Shown: one piece after another, positions 1 to 11,073 of the stretch | Layout: the number at the start of each line of letters is the position of its first letter | Numbering within the stretch: the first letter of the stretch is position 1 | From: Oscillospiraceae bacterium | GTDB taxonomy: Bacteria > Bacillota > Clostridia > Oscillospirales > Ruminococcaceae | Direction: 5' to 3' | DNA length: 64,000 nucleotides | Assembly (NCBI GenBank): GCA_009778065.1 | Contig: WRKM01000004.1 | Span: 1 to 64,000 of the forward strand | Program-made: the position numbers and the translations under genes | The notes under the pieces: generated by a model | Databases searched by the model: none | What the model was told of the DNA's origin: nothing | The model's input: the letters and a program-made list of their open reading frames with translations, nothing else

Positions 1-850
1 CCTCATCAATAGCGACACGATAAGCGGTGCGTCCTTTAATCTTGTCCCACAAAGCCAAAAACTCCGGCGAAATTAAAACCTGTTTTTTCAAACGAACGGT
101 AACTTCTTTGTTTTTATTAAGCACGGGTACTTTGCTGTTGGCTTTGCTGATGATTGTTTCAAATTTTTCGCGCGCCGCCTCAAATCGTGCAGGCAGGTCA
201 AGCGTTCCGGCGGCAAGTTCTCGCTTCATTGTTTCCTTGATTACGCCCGATTTTGAGATGTAGCCCTTTTCCTCAAAGTGTGTAATTATTTCTTGCGCCT
301 CGTCATGCGTAACGGTTTTCTCGACTTCTTTAGTTTCGGTGTAGGTTATTTCAGCGACTTTTTCGGGAGTTACATCAGCCCCCATTCTTGCGGCGGTAAC
401 AGCTTTGTCTACTACAACAGCAAGTGCGGGCGACAACGAGTTTTTAGACTCCAGTTGACAGTTTTCAGAAAGCGAGGATTCGCCAGTTTCAGATTCTGGA
501 CACTGGTATCTGGATACTAAATCGGCGATTATTTTCGCTTCTTCTTGGGTTACAGATTTTTCTTCAACAACTTCTTCCTTGTAAGTAATCCCGCTGAACA
601 GCGATAATTGCAATGTGCCGAATTTTACTCCTGTTTCTTGTTCAATTTCACGTTGAAGCTTATCTGCAAATTCAGCGAAACTTTCATTTGCCATAACGTG
701 AAGAATGTTGATGTTCCTATCCTCAATCCGTTCACCGTCTTGATTCACGCATAACCGAAGCCCGCGCCCGACTTTCTGCCGTGTAGTGAATGTCGATTTC
801 TGCTCCACCAACGTGCAGACTTGGAACACATTAGGATTGATAATAAGAAG
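1..850 (-). pseudogene. Type III restriction enzyme Res subunit, C-terminal part, 5'-truncated, runs off the left edge
   Basis: Translating the minus strand gives one open frame from about 862 down to the window edge, absent from the ORF track because it has no stop inside the window. It contains NPNVFQVCTLVEQKSTF followed by RQKVGRGLRL, the helicase motif V/VI region typical of type III Res (EcoP15I-like) subunits, then about 200 residues of the C-terminal part. The N-terminal half (Walker A, DEAD box) is missing: homology ends near 845 and a TAA lies in frame at 863-865. No start with an RBS is visible, so I read it as a truncated remnant rather than an expressed gene. The two plus-strand ORFs here (27-263, 278-520) are antisense shadows. 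Confidence 0.7.
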
Positions 851-985
851 GCGGCTGACGGTTTAAGTTACGAACGCGAGGTTCTAAAGGAGAAACGCCA
901 GACCACCTTCTAATTATAACAAAAATAAGCACAACTTTCTCTGTTAGAAAGATTATGCTTAAATTATACCAAAAGGAGAATTAAA

Positions 986-1075
986 ATGAAAACGCTTGTT
1001 CTTATTTTAAGCATTTTAAATCTTATCTTTTTCGCATCCCTCGCATTTTACATAAATGCGTTGATTAAAACCTAA
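986..1075 (+). CDS. Possible 29-residue hydrophobic peptide
   Basis: An ATG at 986 is preceded by AAAAGGAG at good spacing and opens a 29-codon frame (MKTLVLILSILNLIFF...) that is almost entirely one membrane segment. It resembles small membrane toxin-like or leader peptides only in general character, and I do not recognise a family. Its last third overlaps the first CRISPR-like repeat, so one of the two readings may be coincidental. Low confidence. Confidence 0.25.
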   Translation: MKTLVLILSILNLIFFASLAFYINALIKT

Positions 1076-1136
1076 CCAATAATCAGATGTTGTCTCCAAA
1101 ACACCGTCGCACTCCGATAAGTGCGTTGATTAAAAC
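1040..1136. CRISPR. Two-repeat CRISPR remnant, type I-C-like repeats
   Basis: Two imperfect copies of a 31-32 nt unit (1040-1071 and 1106-1136) flank a 34-nt spacer. Both end in TGCGTTGATTAAAAC and both begin TCGCA. The second copy starts GTCGCACTCC and has the stem CGCAC/GTGCG. The first has CGCAT/ATGCG, a compensating change that keeps the hairpin. Type I-C repeats are typically about 32 nt, start GTCGC, contain this stem and end with a GATTGAAAC-like tail, and their spacers are about 33-36 nt. No further repeat or cas gene is visible, so this is at most a relic. Confidence 0.5.
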
Positions 1137-1169
1137 ATAGTTACAGTCACCCAGAACATCCGAAAAAAA

Positions 1170-1202
1170 TTGATTGACAAGAAATCAACCATATTATATA
1201 AT
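1170..1202 (+). promoter_or_regulatory. Sigma-A promoter of the integrase gene with overlapping palindrome
   Basis: TTGACA at 1174-1179 and TATAAT at 1197-1202 are separated by exactly 17 bp. The -35 box lies inside an inverted repeat TTGATT...AATCAA (1170-1188), which could be an operator for the integrase gene. The rest of the 850-1220 gap holds the CRISPR-like repeats and the small hydrophobic ORF. Confidence 0.7.
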
Positions 1203-1250
1203 AGTATATAGGATGATTTTTTGGCAGACATTAAAAGGAGGAATGTCCCA

Positions 1251-2580
1251 ATGCCAAGGCAATTAAAAGAAACTAAATCTAAGCAAAACAGGCGCGGAAA
1301 CAACGAAGGCTCTATTTACAAGCGAAAAGACAAGGATTTATGGTGCGGTCAAGCTATTGTCGGCCATAAATCAGATGGTAAACCGGTCAGAAAAACAATC
1401 TACGGCAAAACCCGGCAAGACGTAGCTCGTAAAATCGCCCGGCAATCAAGCGAAACCTTTAATAATGGCTACGTGCAATTTGCAAAAACGACTTCAAGGT
1501 ATTTCAACGAACTATTTTACGAATGGTTCACAACTTTCAAAGCCCCGACCATAAGCTCAGCAACAAAAGAAAAACTCTTAAATTTCATGAATAATCACAT
1601 ATTTAAAGAGTTCGGCAAATATGAGCTTCAGCACGTTGACTTAATCAAACTCCAGCAATTTTTTAACAAAAAATCAAAAGAATTGTGCGACCAGTCAATC
1701 AAGCACATAAAGCAATTCTTAAATCAGTTTTTCACATACGCTGTTAAGAAAAATTTAGTCAACGTCAATCCCGTAACGGACGTTCAGCTGAGAGCTAAGA
1801 AAAAAACAACCGAAGAACAGGACAAAAAAGCCCTGTCGTCGGAAGAACGCAAAATAATCTTTGCGGCTCTCGAAGACAATGTTATTTTAAAGCCGATTTT
1901 ACTTACTTATGCTTTCACAGGTCTGCGCCCCGGCGAACTTATTGCCCTAAGATGGAAGAATATCGATTTCGAAAATTCAACGATTTTCGTTTCACGTGCA
2001 ATCAACAGGGAAATTATATTCGACGAGAATGATAAAATCATTTCCCGAAACGAAATTATAGGCAACACAAAAACAGCCAAAAGCACACGAGCCTTTAAAG
2101 TACCTCAAGCTGTCATGGATAGCCTAAAGACTTGGCGTGAACATCAAGAATCTCAAGAATTAAAGAAAAAAATTGATTTCACAAGTGCCAATTGCTTCGT
2201 TTTTACCACCAAAACCGGCACAGTACGCAAATACAGCGGGGTACGAAGCCATCTTGTTCGTTTTCTCAAAAAAAATCGGCTTGGAAAACTCCGGCATAAG
2301 TCTTTATTCGTTTCGCCACACTTTCGCAACCATGTTGCTCGAAAAGCGTGAAAATCCCAAAATTGTAGCTGACCTCATGGGACACGCCCGAGTTTCAACG
2401 ACTTTGGATATTTACAGCCATGTTATCTCCCAAACTGTTTACGAAGAGACGGCAAATATGCTCGATGGGATTCACGACGATATCATCAAGGATTTTATCA
2501 ATTCATCAGATGATTCCCCCGACGATGATGATTCTCCGGCTAACTCTTCCGAAAGTTTTCTGAAAACTCTTCAGAAATGA
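1251..2580 (+). pseudogene. int: Tyrosine recombinase/integrase, frameshifted
   Basis: This is a phage or conjugative-element integrase of about 440 residues split by a frameshift. The likely start is the ATG at 1251, with AGGAGG upstream, rather than the TTG at 1221. Domains in order: an AP2-like arm-binding segment (GSIYKRKDKDLWCG), an SAM-like core-binding domain (about residues 55-160) and the catalytic domain with TGLRPGELIALRW (Arg I), a basic TKTAKSTR segment, then in the next frame YSFRHTFATML (Arg II region), LMGHARVSTTLDIYSH (the tyrosine). The two ORFs in the track (1221-2351 and 2173-2580) join cleanly if one A is removed from the A8 run at 2268-2275. It lies against the 3' end of a tRNA gene, the usual integration site for such enzymes. 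It is either inactivated or a sequencing indel. Confidence 0.85.
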
Positions 2581-2620
2581 CCCTAAAGAAAAAATCAGCA
2601 AACCAGCCTAAAACAAAAAA

Positions 2621-2642
2621 ACTGCTTACGCAGTAATTTTTT
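2621..2642 (+). terminator. Intrinsic terminator after the integrase
   Basis: The hairpin ACTGC-TTAC-GCAGT (2621-2634) is followed by AATTTTTT and lies about 40 bp after the integrase stop codon. Confidence 0.65.
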
Positions 2643-2652
2643 GACCCTAAAA

Positions 2653-2674
2653 AGTACTGCAATTAGTACTGCAA
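2653..2674. repeat. Tandem AGTACTGCAA direct repeat near the integration site
   Basis: Two perfect copies of AGTACTGCAA (2653-2662, 2665-2674) are spaced 12 bp apart, between the integrase terminator and the tRNA. Integrases of this class bind short direct repeats (arm sites) near the element end. These are a candidate pair, but the position is the only evidence. Confidence 0.45.
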
Positions 2675-2712
2675 CGTAGTTAATTTTAGGCAATTTTGGG
2701 GGGACTTTTTGA

Positions 2713-2785
2713 AGCTTTCGACCGGATTCGAACCGGTGACCCCCACCTTACCAAGGTGGTGCTCTGCCGACTGAGCTACGAAAGC
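2713..2785 (-). tRNA. tRNA-Thr(GGT)
   Basis: A complete 73-nt cloverleaf can be drawn: acceptor GCTTTCG/CGAAAGC, D arm GCTC/GAGC, anticodon stem CCACC/GGTGG with loop TTGGTAA (anticodon GGT), T arm ACCGG/CCGGT with TTCGAAT. CCA is not encoded. The 3' end faces the integrase, as expected for an attachment site within a tRNA gene. Confidence 0.93.
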
Positions 2786-2880
2786 AAATCAGTGTTCATG
2801 CGGTTTTACAAGTTTTTTAGTTAATCTCTAAAACTAATATTTCATCAAATCGGAATCATATGAACAAACATACGGCTAAC

Positions 2881-2920
2881 TCTTACCAAGGACGCGCTCT
2901 GCCGACTGAGCTATGGGAGC
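2881..2920 (-). pseudogene. 5' half of a second Thr-type tRNA
   Basis: The minus strand reads GCTCCCA, then the D arm GCTC...GAGC, then CGTCC and the loop TTGGTAAG. After that the anticodon stem and the whole 3' half are missing. The D arm and anticodon loop match the intact tRNA-Thr about 100 bp away, but the acceptor strand differs, so it is the remains of a separate gene cut in the anticodon arm. Confidence 0.75.
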
Positions 2921-3075
2921 GGCTACAGAAAATACAGAAGGAAAGAAAAAACACAAAGCCTGAAAATTATCCGATAATAACGCGATAAATGTAAACCGCG
3001 AAAACAATTATAACATAAAAGGCGTCTTGTGTCAATACATTTTTTATAATTTTTCACAAATATAGAAAAATATGC

Positions 3076-3104
3076 TTGACAAACTTTAAATATTATAATA
3101 TACT
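3076..3104 (+). promoter_or_regulatory. Sigma-A promoter of rpoBC
   Basis: TTGACA (3076-3081), a 17-bp spacer and TATACT (3099-3104) sit about 70 bp upstream of rpoB. No rplJ/rplL genes precede rpoB here, so this is probably its main promoter. The rest of the 2786-3171 gap holds only the tRNA half and AT-rich sequence. Confidence 0.75.
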
Positions 3105-3171
3105 AATATAATGTCACAATGGATAAATATGCGCTTTTTATAAAAAGGCGTGAAAAGGGAGTGTAGACCTT

Positions 3172-6100
3172 ATGGTGAATGTCAAGCCGGTGCAGTTAGG
3201 CAGGGTTTCAAGGCAGAGCTTCTCAAAAATTGAAGAGATTCTTGAAATGCCGAACCTCATCGAAATTCAAAAGAATTCTTACAGATGGTTCGTTGAGGAG
3301 GGTATAAAGGAGGTTTTCAATGATGTTTCACAAATAGCGGACGCAAACGGAAAATTCGTGCTTACTTTCGTTGACCACCGATTAGACGATACACCCAAAT
3401 ATACGATAGCCCAGTGTAAGGAGCGTGATGTAACATTTGCGGCTCCGCTGAAGGTGAGGGCGCATCTTGAAAATAAAATAACCGGTGAGGTCGTTGAGAG
3501 CGAAATCTTCATGGGCGATTTTCCGCTTATGACCGACAACGGTACTTTTATAATAAACGGTGCGGAGCGGGTCATAGTTTCTCAGCTTGTACGTTCGCCC
3601 GGTGTTTATTATGGCTTCGATTATGACAAGACGGGTAAAAAGCTCTTCAAGACTACAGTAATACCCAACCGCGGTGCGTGGCTTGAGTATGAGATGGACT
3701 CTAACGACATCATGTATGTCAGAATAGACAAAAACAGAAAAATACCTGCAACCACGCTGATTCGCGCACTCGGTAAGGGTACGGACGAGGATATATACGA
3801 CCTGTTCGGCGAGGATGAGCGGATTAGGCAGACCATAACACAGAAGGATGTTACTAAAAACTCGGAGGAAGCTTTGCTTGAGGTTTATAAAAAGCTTCGC
3901 CCGGGTGAACCGCCGACTGTTGAATCAGCGCAAAACCATATTAATTCTCTTTTCTTTGATGCAAAGAGATATGATTTATCGCGCTTCGGAAGATATAAGT
4001 ATAATAAAAAGCTCGGTATTTCGGGGAGAATCGTAGGTCATAAATCTGTCAACCCCGTAGTTAATCCGCTGACGGGCGAGCTTTTGCTCGGAGCAGGGGA
4101 GTACATTAAATTTGAAAAAGCGATAGAGATTGAACAAGCGGGCGTAATGGAAATGCTCCTCACAATAGAAGACAGAGAAGTCAAGGTAGTAGGAAACGGT
4201 ATGGTTGATATTAGACCGTATCTGCCGGAGGGGATTGACCCGATTAAATGCGGCGTAAACGAAAAGGTTTCTTTCCCCGTGCTGAGAGAGATTCTTGAAA
4301 GCTGTTCGGATGAAGAAGAGATTGAAGAGGCTGTCAGACAACGTGCGGACAAGTTAGTATCTAAGCATGTTACGCTCGATGATATTTATGCTTCTATCAG
4401 TTATTTTATAAATCTTTGTGAAGATGTGGGCGATATTGATGATATAGACCACCTCGGAAATCGGCGTATTCGCTCGGTCGGAGAATTGTTACAAAACCAG
4501 TTCAGAATCGGCTTTGCGCGTATGGAGCGTGTGATTCGCGAGCGTATGGGCTTACAGGCACAGGACATGGAAAAAGTTTCGCCCAACTCGCTCATTAATA
4601 TTCGTCCCGTAGTGGCGGCAATAAAAGAATTTTTCGGCTCTTCACCGCTTTCGCAGTTTATGGACCAGAACAACCCGCTTGCCGAATTGACCCATAAGCG
4701 CAGACTGTCGGCTCTCGGTCCGGGCGGACTCTCGCGTGAGCGTGCGGGCTTTGAGGTACGGGACGTGCATTATTCGCATTACGGCAGAATGTGTCCGATT
4801 GAGACCCCGGAAGGACCTAACATCGGATTGATTTCTTACCTTGCTTCATTTGCGAGGATAAACGAATACGGGTTTATAGAGGCGCCGTACAGAAAGGTTG
4901 CGAAGGGTACGGGGAAGGTTCTTGACGAAGTGGTATACATGACCGCCGATGTAGAGGATATTTATACAATCGCACAGGCAAACGAGCCGCTTGATGCTGA
5001 GGGTCGTCTCAGACCCCGTGTAACAGGCAGATGGAAAGACGAAATAATAGAGGTCGCCCGTGAAACGGTTGAGTTCATGGATATATCGCCGAAGATGGTC
5101 GTATCTGTGGCTACTTCTATGATTCCTTTTTTGGAAAATGACGATGCAAACCGCGCACTGATGGGTGCGAACATGCAAAGACAGGCAGTTCCGCTGATGA
5201 TTACCGAAAGTCCTGTCGTAGGCACGGGTATGGAATACAAAGCCGCCGTAGATTCGGGCGTTGTAGTACTTGCCGAGCATGACGGAACAATAACAAAAGT
5301 TACGGCTGATGAAATTTGCATAACCGATAAATACGGCAGAGAACACCCTTACAGAATGGTTAAGTTCAGACGTTCAAACCAGGGTACCTGTATTAATCAG
5401 AAACCTCTCGTTGAAAAAGGAACACCCGTCAAAAAAGGCGATATTATTGCAGACGGTCCTGCGACCTCTGAGGGCGAAATCTCTCTCGGAAAGAATGTAT
5501 TAATCGGTTTTATGACGTGGGAGGGTTACAACTACGAGGACGCAGTATTAATCAGCGAACGCTTAGTTTACAACGATGTTTTTACTTCTATACACATTGA
5601 GGAATATGAGCTTGAGTGCCGTGATACCAAACTCGGTCCCGAAGAAATAACCCGCGATATACCCAACCTTTCGGAAGACGCACTAAAGGACCTTGACGAA
5701 CGCGGGATAATCAGAATCGGTGCGGAAGTACGTTCCGGCGACATAATGGTCGGTAAAGTTACCCCTAAGGGAGAAACAGAACTGACAGCCGAGGAAAGAC
5801 TGCTCAGAGCCATATTCGGTGAAAAGGCACGTGAAGTAAGAGACAACTCGCTTAAGGTTCCTCACGGCGAAAGCGGTATTGTGGTCGATGTAAAAGTATT
5901 CACCCGTGAAAACTGCGAAGAGCTTTCTCCGGGCGTGAATATGGTGGTACGTTGTTACGTCGCTCAAAAGCGGAAAATCTCCGTAGGCGATAAAATGGCG
6001 GGTCGCCACGGAAACAAGGGTGTTGTGTCGAGGATTCTTCCGGTTGAGGATATGCCTTTCTTACCCGATGGGACGCCTCTTGATATAGTTTTAAATCCGC

Positions 6101-6945
6101 TTGGTGTTCCTTCGCGTATGAATATCGGACAGGTACTGGAGGTTCACTTGGGTTATGCCGCACGCGCACTCGGATGGAACATTATGACCCCCGTATTCGA
6201 TGGTGTCCGTGAATCCGATATACAAGAAATGCTCCGTATGGCAGAGCTTAACCCCGAAGCGAAAACAGAATTATATGACGGCAGAACAGGCGAAAAGTTT
6301 GATAGCCCCGTTACCGTCGGATATATGTATTATCTGAAATTACACCATCTCGTAGATGATAAAATTCACGCTCGCTCAACCGGTCCGTACTCGCTTGTTA
6401 CTCAACAACCGCTCGGCGGTAAGGCGCAATTCGGCGGTCAGCGTTTTGGGGAAATGGAAGTTTGGGCACTCGAAGCTTACGGTGCGGCTTATACATTGCA
6501 GGAAATACTCACGGTTAAGTCTGATGATGTTGTCGGACGTGTAAAGACATATGAAGCCGTGGTAAAAGGCGAAAACGTACCCAAAGCCGGCGTCCCCGAA
6601 AGCTTTAAGGTATTAATAAAAGAGTTGCAGTCGTTAGGGTTAGACGTAAAGGTACTCGATGAGCAAAACAGCGAAATAGACCTGAAACAAACCTTTGATG
6701 AAGATGACGATGTAGGAATCGTCACTGCGGAGGATTTTGAATATGTCGCAGATGAAGACCTTGAAGCGGAGTTTATAACCGGAGATATCGCAGAAAGCGA
6801 CTTCTTCACGGGCGGCGAGGACGATGAAACGGACGATTTAGACGACGACGATGATGATGATGGTCTTGACGAGGTCGATATTTACGATGATGAAGAAGAA
6901 TCGGAATTAGACGTTGATGCGTCCGAGAATCACCCGGAAATGTAA
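3172..6945 (+). CDS. rpoB: DNA-directed RNA polymerase subunit beta
   Basis: This is the catalytic beta subunit of RNA polymerase, 1257 residues. The protrusion, lobe and fork regions are in order. The rifampicin pocket reads [20 protein letters not shown] and [14 protein letters not shown], with no obvious resistance substitutions. [13 protein letters not shown] and the C-terminal clamp sequence [18 protein letters not shown] follow. An unusual feature is a C-terminal extension of roughly 80 residues (about 1175-1257) dominated by Asp and Glu, including a run of seven Asp. An acidic tail is not part of the conserved fold. The start could be ATG 3172 or GTG 3175; GGGAG lies upstream. The gene is followed after 77 bp by rpoC. 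Confidence 0.97.
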   Translation: MVNVKPVQLGRVSRQSFSKIEEILEMPNLIEIQKNSYRWFVEEGIKEVFNDVSQIADANGKFVLTFVDHRLDDTPKYTIAQCKERDVTFAAPLKVRAHLENKITGEVVESEIFMGDFPLMTDNGTFIINGAERVIVSQLVRSPGVYYGFDYDKTGKKLFKTTVIPNRGAWLEYEMDSNDIMYVRIDKNRKIPATTLIRALGKGTDEDIYDLFGEDERIRQTITQKDVTKNSEEALLEVYKKLRPGEPPTVESAQNHINSLFFDAKRYDLSRFGRYKYNKKLGISGRIVGHKSVNPVVNPLTGELLLGAGEYIKFEKAIEIEQAGVMEMLLTIEDREVKVVGNGMVDIRPYLPEGIDPIKCGVNEKVSFPVLREILESCSDEEEIEEAVRQRADKLVSKHVTLDDIYASISYFINLCEDVGDIDDIDHLGNRRIRSVGELLQNQFRIGFARMERVIRERMGLQAQDMEKVSPNSLINIRPVVAAIKEFFGSSPLSQFMDQNNPLAELTHKRRLSALGPGGLSRERAGFEVRDVHYSHYGRMCPIETPEGPNIGLISYLASFARINEYGFIEAPYRKVAKGTGKVLDEVVYMTADVEDIYTIAQANEPLDAEGRLRPRVTGRWKDEIIEVARETVEFMDISPKMVVSVATSMIPFLENDDANRALMGANMQRQAVPLMITESPVVGTGMEYKAAVDSGVVVLAEHDGTITKVTADEICITDKYGREHPYRMVKFRRSNQGTCINQKPLVEKGTPVKKGDIIADGPATSEGEISLGKNVLIGFMTWEGYNYEDAVLISERLVYNDVFTSIHIEEYELECRDTKLGPEEITRDIPNLSEDALKDLDERGIIRIGAEVRSGDIMVGKVTPKGETELTAEERLLRAIFGEKAREVRDNSLKVPHGESGIVVDVKVFTRENCEELSPGVNMVVRCYVAQKRKISVGDKMAGRHGNKGVVSRILPVEDMPFLPDGTPLDIVLNPLGVPSRMNIGQVLEVHLGYAARALGWNIMTPVFDGVRESDIQEMLRMAELNPEAKTELYDGRTGEKFDSPVTVGYMYYLKLHHLVDDKIHARSTGPYSLVTQQPLGGKAQFGGQRFGEMEVWALEAYGAAYTLQEILTVKSDDVVGRVKTYEAVVKGENVPKAGVPESFKVLIKELQSLGLDVKVLDEQNSEIDLKQTFDEDDDVGIVTAEDFEYVADEDLEAEFITGDIAESDFFTGGEDDETDDLDDDDDDDGLDEVDIYDDEEESELDVDASENHPEM

Positions 6946-7022
6946 AATGCACGAGCGGCTGATTTAAAAAATAACGTCTGCTCGCAAATTCAAAAATAAA
7001 ATGAAAGAACCGAGGTTTTACC

Positions 7023-10000
7023 GTGGGATTTAATACTTTTGAGTCAATGAAAATAGGTCTTGCTTCACCCGAACAAATTCGCGGTTGGAGTCATGGTACA
7101 GTTGAACGCCCCGAAACTATTAACTACAGAACCCAAAAACCGGAACGCGACGGTCTTTTCTGCGAGAAAATTTTCGGACCGCAAAAGGATTGGGAATGTA
7201 ATTGCGGCAAGTATAAGAGGATTCGCTTTAAGGGTAAAATCTGCGAGCGCTGCGGCGTTGAGGTTACTCGAAACAAAGTAAGACGCGAGCGTATGGGGCA
7301 TATTGAGCTTGCGGCTCCTGTTTCGCATATTTGGTATTTTAAAGGTACACCATCCCGTATAGGTCAGGTGCTTGATATTTCACCTAAACGTCTCGAAGAA
7401 GTGTTGTACTTTACAAAATATGTCGTAATTGACCCCGGCGACACCGCCCTCACCAAATGTCAGCTTTTATCGGAAAAAGAATTCTCGGACATGAAAGAGC
7501 GTTACGAGGACGACTTTTTTGCGCGTATGGGTGCGGAGGCGATTAAGGAGCTTCTTTCCGAATATGGCGCGAACAGATACGACCATTATATAATGGCTAA
7601 CGCAGGAGATTTTTCTAAAATAATCGGACTTAATAAAATGCAGATTGAGGATTATTTAGCAAAGCGTTATCGTTTTATTTCCGAATTCCCTCAAGATATT
7701 TATGAACGCATGAGAGTTAACAGCGAGAAGGAAGAACACGAGTACTCCCAGCGTGAGCGTGATTTTGAACAGGGTCAGATTATAGCACGTAAATTGTATG
7801 AAGAGGTAATTATTCCACTGAACCTTAAACGTCAGCGCGAAGGACTGCCGCTCATACAAACTAAAACAGGTTCAGCCTACATCGAAGAGCTTTTTGATGA
7901 AGCTGAAGTAAATGAACCCGACAATGAGTTCATCGCCCGTCATTCAAAGAATAATTGGGTCAGCAATATTGTATGGGTGTCAAATGATTTAAAAGAACAG
8001 CTCGCAAATACTCAGCAGGGACAAAAACGCCTAAAGCTGCTCAAACGTCTTGATGTAATCGAAGCGTTCAGGATTTCAAAAAACGCTCCGGAATGGATGA
8101 TAATGGACGTAATACCGGTAATACCGCCCGATATTCGTCCGATGGTTCTTCTTGACGGGGGGCGTTTTGCGACTTCTGATTTAAACGATTTATACAGAAG
8201 GGTAATCAACAGAAATAACCGTCTTAATAAGATGATAGAGCTACGCGCTCCTGAAATAATTATACGCAACGAAAAGCGTATGCTTCAGGAGGCTGTGGAT
8301 GCTTTGATTGACAACGGCAGACACGGAAAAGCTGTTACAGGACCTTCAAACAGACCGCTCAAATCCCTCTCGGATATGTTAAAGGGAAAGCAGGGTCGAT
8401 TTCGTCAGAACCTCCTCGGAAAACGTGTGGATTATTCGGGACGTTCTGTCATCGTTGTGGGACCGGATTTAAAGTTAGACCAATGCGGTCTGCCCAACGA
8501 AATGGCAATCGAGCTTTTCAAGCCTTTCGTCATGAAAGAGCTTGTGGCAAGGGGTTTGTCCAATAATATAAAATCTGCACGCAAAATGGTGGAACGCGCC
8601 AACGAAAACGTATGGGACGTTCTTGAGGACGTAATAAAAGAGCATCCCGTTCTGCTTAACCGCGCTCCTACACTTCACAGACTCGGAATACAAGCGTTTA
8701 TGCCTGTTCTCGTAGAGGGTAGAGCGTTAAAGCTTCACCCGTTGGTATGTACGGCGTACAATGCCGATTTTGACGGAGACCAAATGGCGGTGCATTTACC
8801 CCTGTCGATAGAGGCACAGGACGAGGCGCATACGCTTATGCTTGCGGCGAAGAACCTTTTAAAACCGTCGGATGGTCGTCCTGTAACAGTACCTACTCAG
8901 GATATGGTATTGGGTTCGTATTATCTTACGCTTGAAAAAGATGGCGAGCCGGGCGAAGGTAAGGTTTTCCGCGATGTTAACGAAGCCATTATGGCGTATA
9001 GCGAGAGCCTAATTACGCTTCATTCAAAAATTAAAGTACGCATAACCCGTGATACGGGCGAGAGAATAATAGAGCGGATAATAAATACAACGGTAGGTAA
9101 GTTGATTTTCAATGAGCCTATTCCGCAGGATTTAGGCTTTGTTGACAGGACATTACCGGAACACGAACTCGAACCTGAAATTAATTTCAAGGTAGGCAAT
9201 AAAGAACTTGGCAGAATCATAGACCGTTGTATTAAAATCCACGGTACGGCTGTGACTGCCGGAGTACTCGACAGGGTTAAAGCTCTCGGTTTTAAGTATT
9301 CTACAAAATCAGCGATAACTGTTGCGGTAACAGATGCGACAATTCCGCCGCAGAAGAAGATATATCTTGAAGAAGCTGATAAACAGGTCGAGGAAATCAA
9401 TGAGTATTTCGAGCAGGGTTTTATCTCAAACAACGAGCGTAAGGAAGCGATTCTTAATATCTGGAACGAATCTACCGACAAGGTGTCGAAGGCTCTGATG
9501 GAAAACTTAGACCAATATAACCCTATTTATATGATGGCGGATTCCGGCGCACGCGGAAGTATAAACCAAATCAGACAGCTCGCAGGAATGAGGGGACTGA
9601 TTGCGAACACGTCGGGCGAAACCATAGAGATACCTATTCGCGCCAATTATCGCGAAGGGCTGAATGTTCTTGAATACTTTATTTCGTCGAGAGGCGCGAG
9701 AAAAGGGCTTGCCGACACTGCGCTTCGTACTGCGGACTCAGGGTATTTGACACGCCGCTTGGTCGATGTTTCGCAAGAAGTTATTATAAGGACAGACGAT
9801 TGTAAAGCCGCGGGCGGGATAGAGGTCTACGAAATAAAAGAAGGGAAAGAACTTATCGAGCCGCTCTCTGAAAGGCTTGTAGGGCGTTATCTCGTTGATG
9901 ATTTTACCGATGAAAAAGGTAAAGTAATTGTTTCAAAAGATAGGCTTCTTGGCGATGACGAAATCAAGAAGATTCTAAACACAGGGGCGCAAAAGGTCAA

Positions 10001-10904
10001 TATCCGTTCGGTGCTGACCTGTGAAGCGAAGCACGGGGTCTGTGTTAAATGCTACGGTGCATCGCTTGCCAACGGGAATCCAATCTCAATAGGCGAAGCC
10101 GTGGGTATAATTGCCGCACAATCAATAGGCGAACCCGGAACACAGCTGACTATGAGAACCTTCAGAACGGGGGGGATTGTTTCGGCGGAGGATATTACTC
10201 AGGGTCTGCCGCGTGTAGAAGAGCTTTTTGAGTCACGTAAACCAAAATCCAGTGCGATTATGTCAAGGCTGACGGGTACAGTCAAAATAGAAGAGGTTAA
10301 AAAAACCCGCCACTTAACCGTGACGAGTGCAGACGGCGAAGCCGAAACCTATACTGTTCCCTTTGGATATAGGCTAAAAGCGGATGACGGCGATATAATA
10401 GAAGCGGGCGACCCGATTACGGAGGGTAGTGTGAATCCGCATGACGTCCTCGCGGTAAAAGGTGAACAGGCGGTAGAAAACTATATTATAGCCGAGGTTC
10501 AAAAGGTTTATCGTTTACAGGGTGTTGATATTAACGACAAGCATATAGAAGTAATCGTGCGTCAGATGATGCGTAAAGTCAGAATAGAAAACCCCGGCGA
10601 CAGCTACCTTCTCCCCGGTTCCGCAGTGGACAAAAACGAGTTCGCTCGCGTGATTTACGAACTCAAGGAACGCGAACAGGGTGGCGAGCGGATTGAATAC
10701 CCTACGGCAAGTCCGCTGCTTCTCGGAATTACAAAAGCCTCGCTTGCGACCGACAGTTTCCTCTCGGCGGCGTCTTTCCAGGAGACCACGCGCGTGTTGA
10801 CAGATGCGGCGATTCACGGAAAGGTAGACCCTCTGCTCGGCTTAAAGGAAAATGTAATAATAGGGAAACTAATTCCGGCAGGCACGGGAATGGCGAGAAA
10901 TTAA
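7023..10904 (+). CDS. rpoC: DNA-directed RNA polymerase subunit beta'
   Basis: This is the beta' subunit of RNA polymerase, 1293 residues, with a GTG start. The N-terminal zinc ribbon [20 protein letters not shown], the active-site Mg-binding [12 protein letters not shown], the second zinc cluster [13 protein letters not shown] and the trigger-loop/bridge-helix region [20 protein letters not shown] are all present. The length is near the Firmicutes norm, with no large lineage insertions. It is co-transcribed with rpoB. No clear terminator is visible after it. Confidence 0.97.
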   Translation: MGFNTFESMKIGLASPEQIRGWSHGTVERPETINYRTQKPERDGLFCEKIFGPQKDWECNCGKYKRIRFKGKICERCGVEVTRNKVRRERMGHIELAAPVSHIWYFKGTPSRIGQVLDISPKRLEEVLYFTKYVVIDPGDTALTKCQLLSEKEFSDMKERYEDDFFARMGAEAIKELLSEYGANRYDHYIMANAGDFSKIIGLNKMQIEDYLAKRYRFISEFPQDIYERMRVNSEKEEHEYSQRERDFEQGQIIARKLYEEVIIPLNLKRQREGLPLIQTKTGSAYIEELFDEAEVNEPDNEFIARHSKNNWVSNIVWVSNDLKEQLANTQQGQKRLKLLKRLDVIEAFRISKNAPEWMIMDVIPVIPPDIRPMVLLDGGRFATSDLNDLYRRVINRNNRLNKMIELRAPEIIIRNEKRMLQEAVDALIDNGRHGKAVTGPSNRPLKSLSDMLKGKQGRFRQNLLGKRVDYSGRSVIVVGPDLKLDQCGLPNEMAIELFKPFVMKELVARGLSNNIKSARKMVERANENVWDVLEDVIKEHPVLLNRAPTLHRLGIQAFMPVLVEGRALKLHPLVCTAYNADFDGDQMAVHLPLSIEAQDEAHTLMLAAKNLLKPSDGRPVTVPTQDMVLGSYYLTLEKDGEPGEGKVFRDVNEAIMAYSESLITLHSKIKVRITRDTGERIIERIINTTVGKLIFNEPIPQDLGFVDRTLPEHELEPEINFKVGNKELGRIIDRCIKIHGTAVTAGVLDRVKALGFKYSTKSAITVAVTDATIPPQKKIYLEEADKQVEEINEYFEQGFISNNERKEAILNIWNESTDKVSKALMENLDQYNPIYMMADSGARGSINQIRQLAGMRGLIANTSGETIEIPIRANYREGLNVLEYFISSRGARKGLADTALRTADSGYLTRRLVDVSQEVIIRTDDCKAAGGIEVYEIKEGKELIEPLSERLVGRYLVDDFTDEKGKVIVSKDRLLGDDEIKKILNTGAQKVNIRSVLTCEAKHGVCVKCYGASLANGNPISIGEAVGIIAAQSIGEPGTQLTMRTFRTGGIVSAEDITQGLPRVEELFESRKPKSSAIMSRLTGTVKIEEVKKTRHLTVTSADGEAETYTVPFGYRLKADDGDIIEAGDPITEGSVNPHDVLAVKGEQAVENYIIAEVQKVYRLQGVDINDKHIEVIVRQMMRKVRIENPGDSYLLPGSAVDKNEFARVIYELKEREQGGERIEYPTASPLLLGITKASLATDSFLSAASFQETTRVLTDAAIHGKVDPLLGLKENVIIGKLIPAGTGMARN

Positions 10905-11009
10905 GTTGTGTTTCTTAAAAATCTAAGGGTAATTTCAACAATTAATAGATTTATGTAACCCGTAAAACAGTAAAAGTCACAAAATAATCGGTTAAATTTG
11001 AGATAAATG

Positions 11010-11038
11010 TTGACTTTAACTGTTTTCGGGGTTATAAT
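11010..11038 (+). promoter_or_regulatory. Sigma-A promoter of rpsL-rpsG-fusA
   Basis: TTGACT (11010-11015) and a perfect TATAAT (11033-11038) are separated by 17 bp, 36 bp upstream of the rpsL start. Confidence 0.75.
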
Positions 11039-11073
11039 AAATAATATATTTTATGAATAGGAGGTGAAATGAA

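Noticed and set aside
27-520. ORFs of 78 and 80 residues on the plus strand
   Set aside because: They are antisense to the clear type III Res frame and show no protein-like features.
1-2800. Intact prophage
   Set aside because: Apart from the integrase there are no phage structural, lysis or packaging genes in the window.
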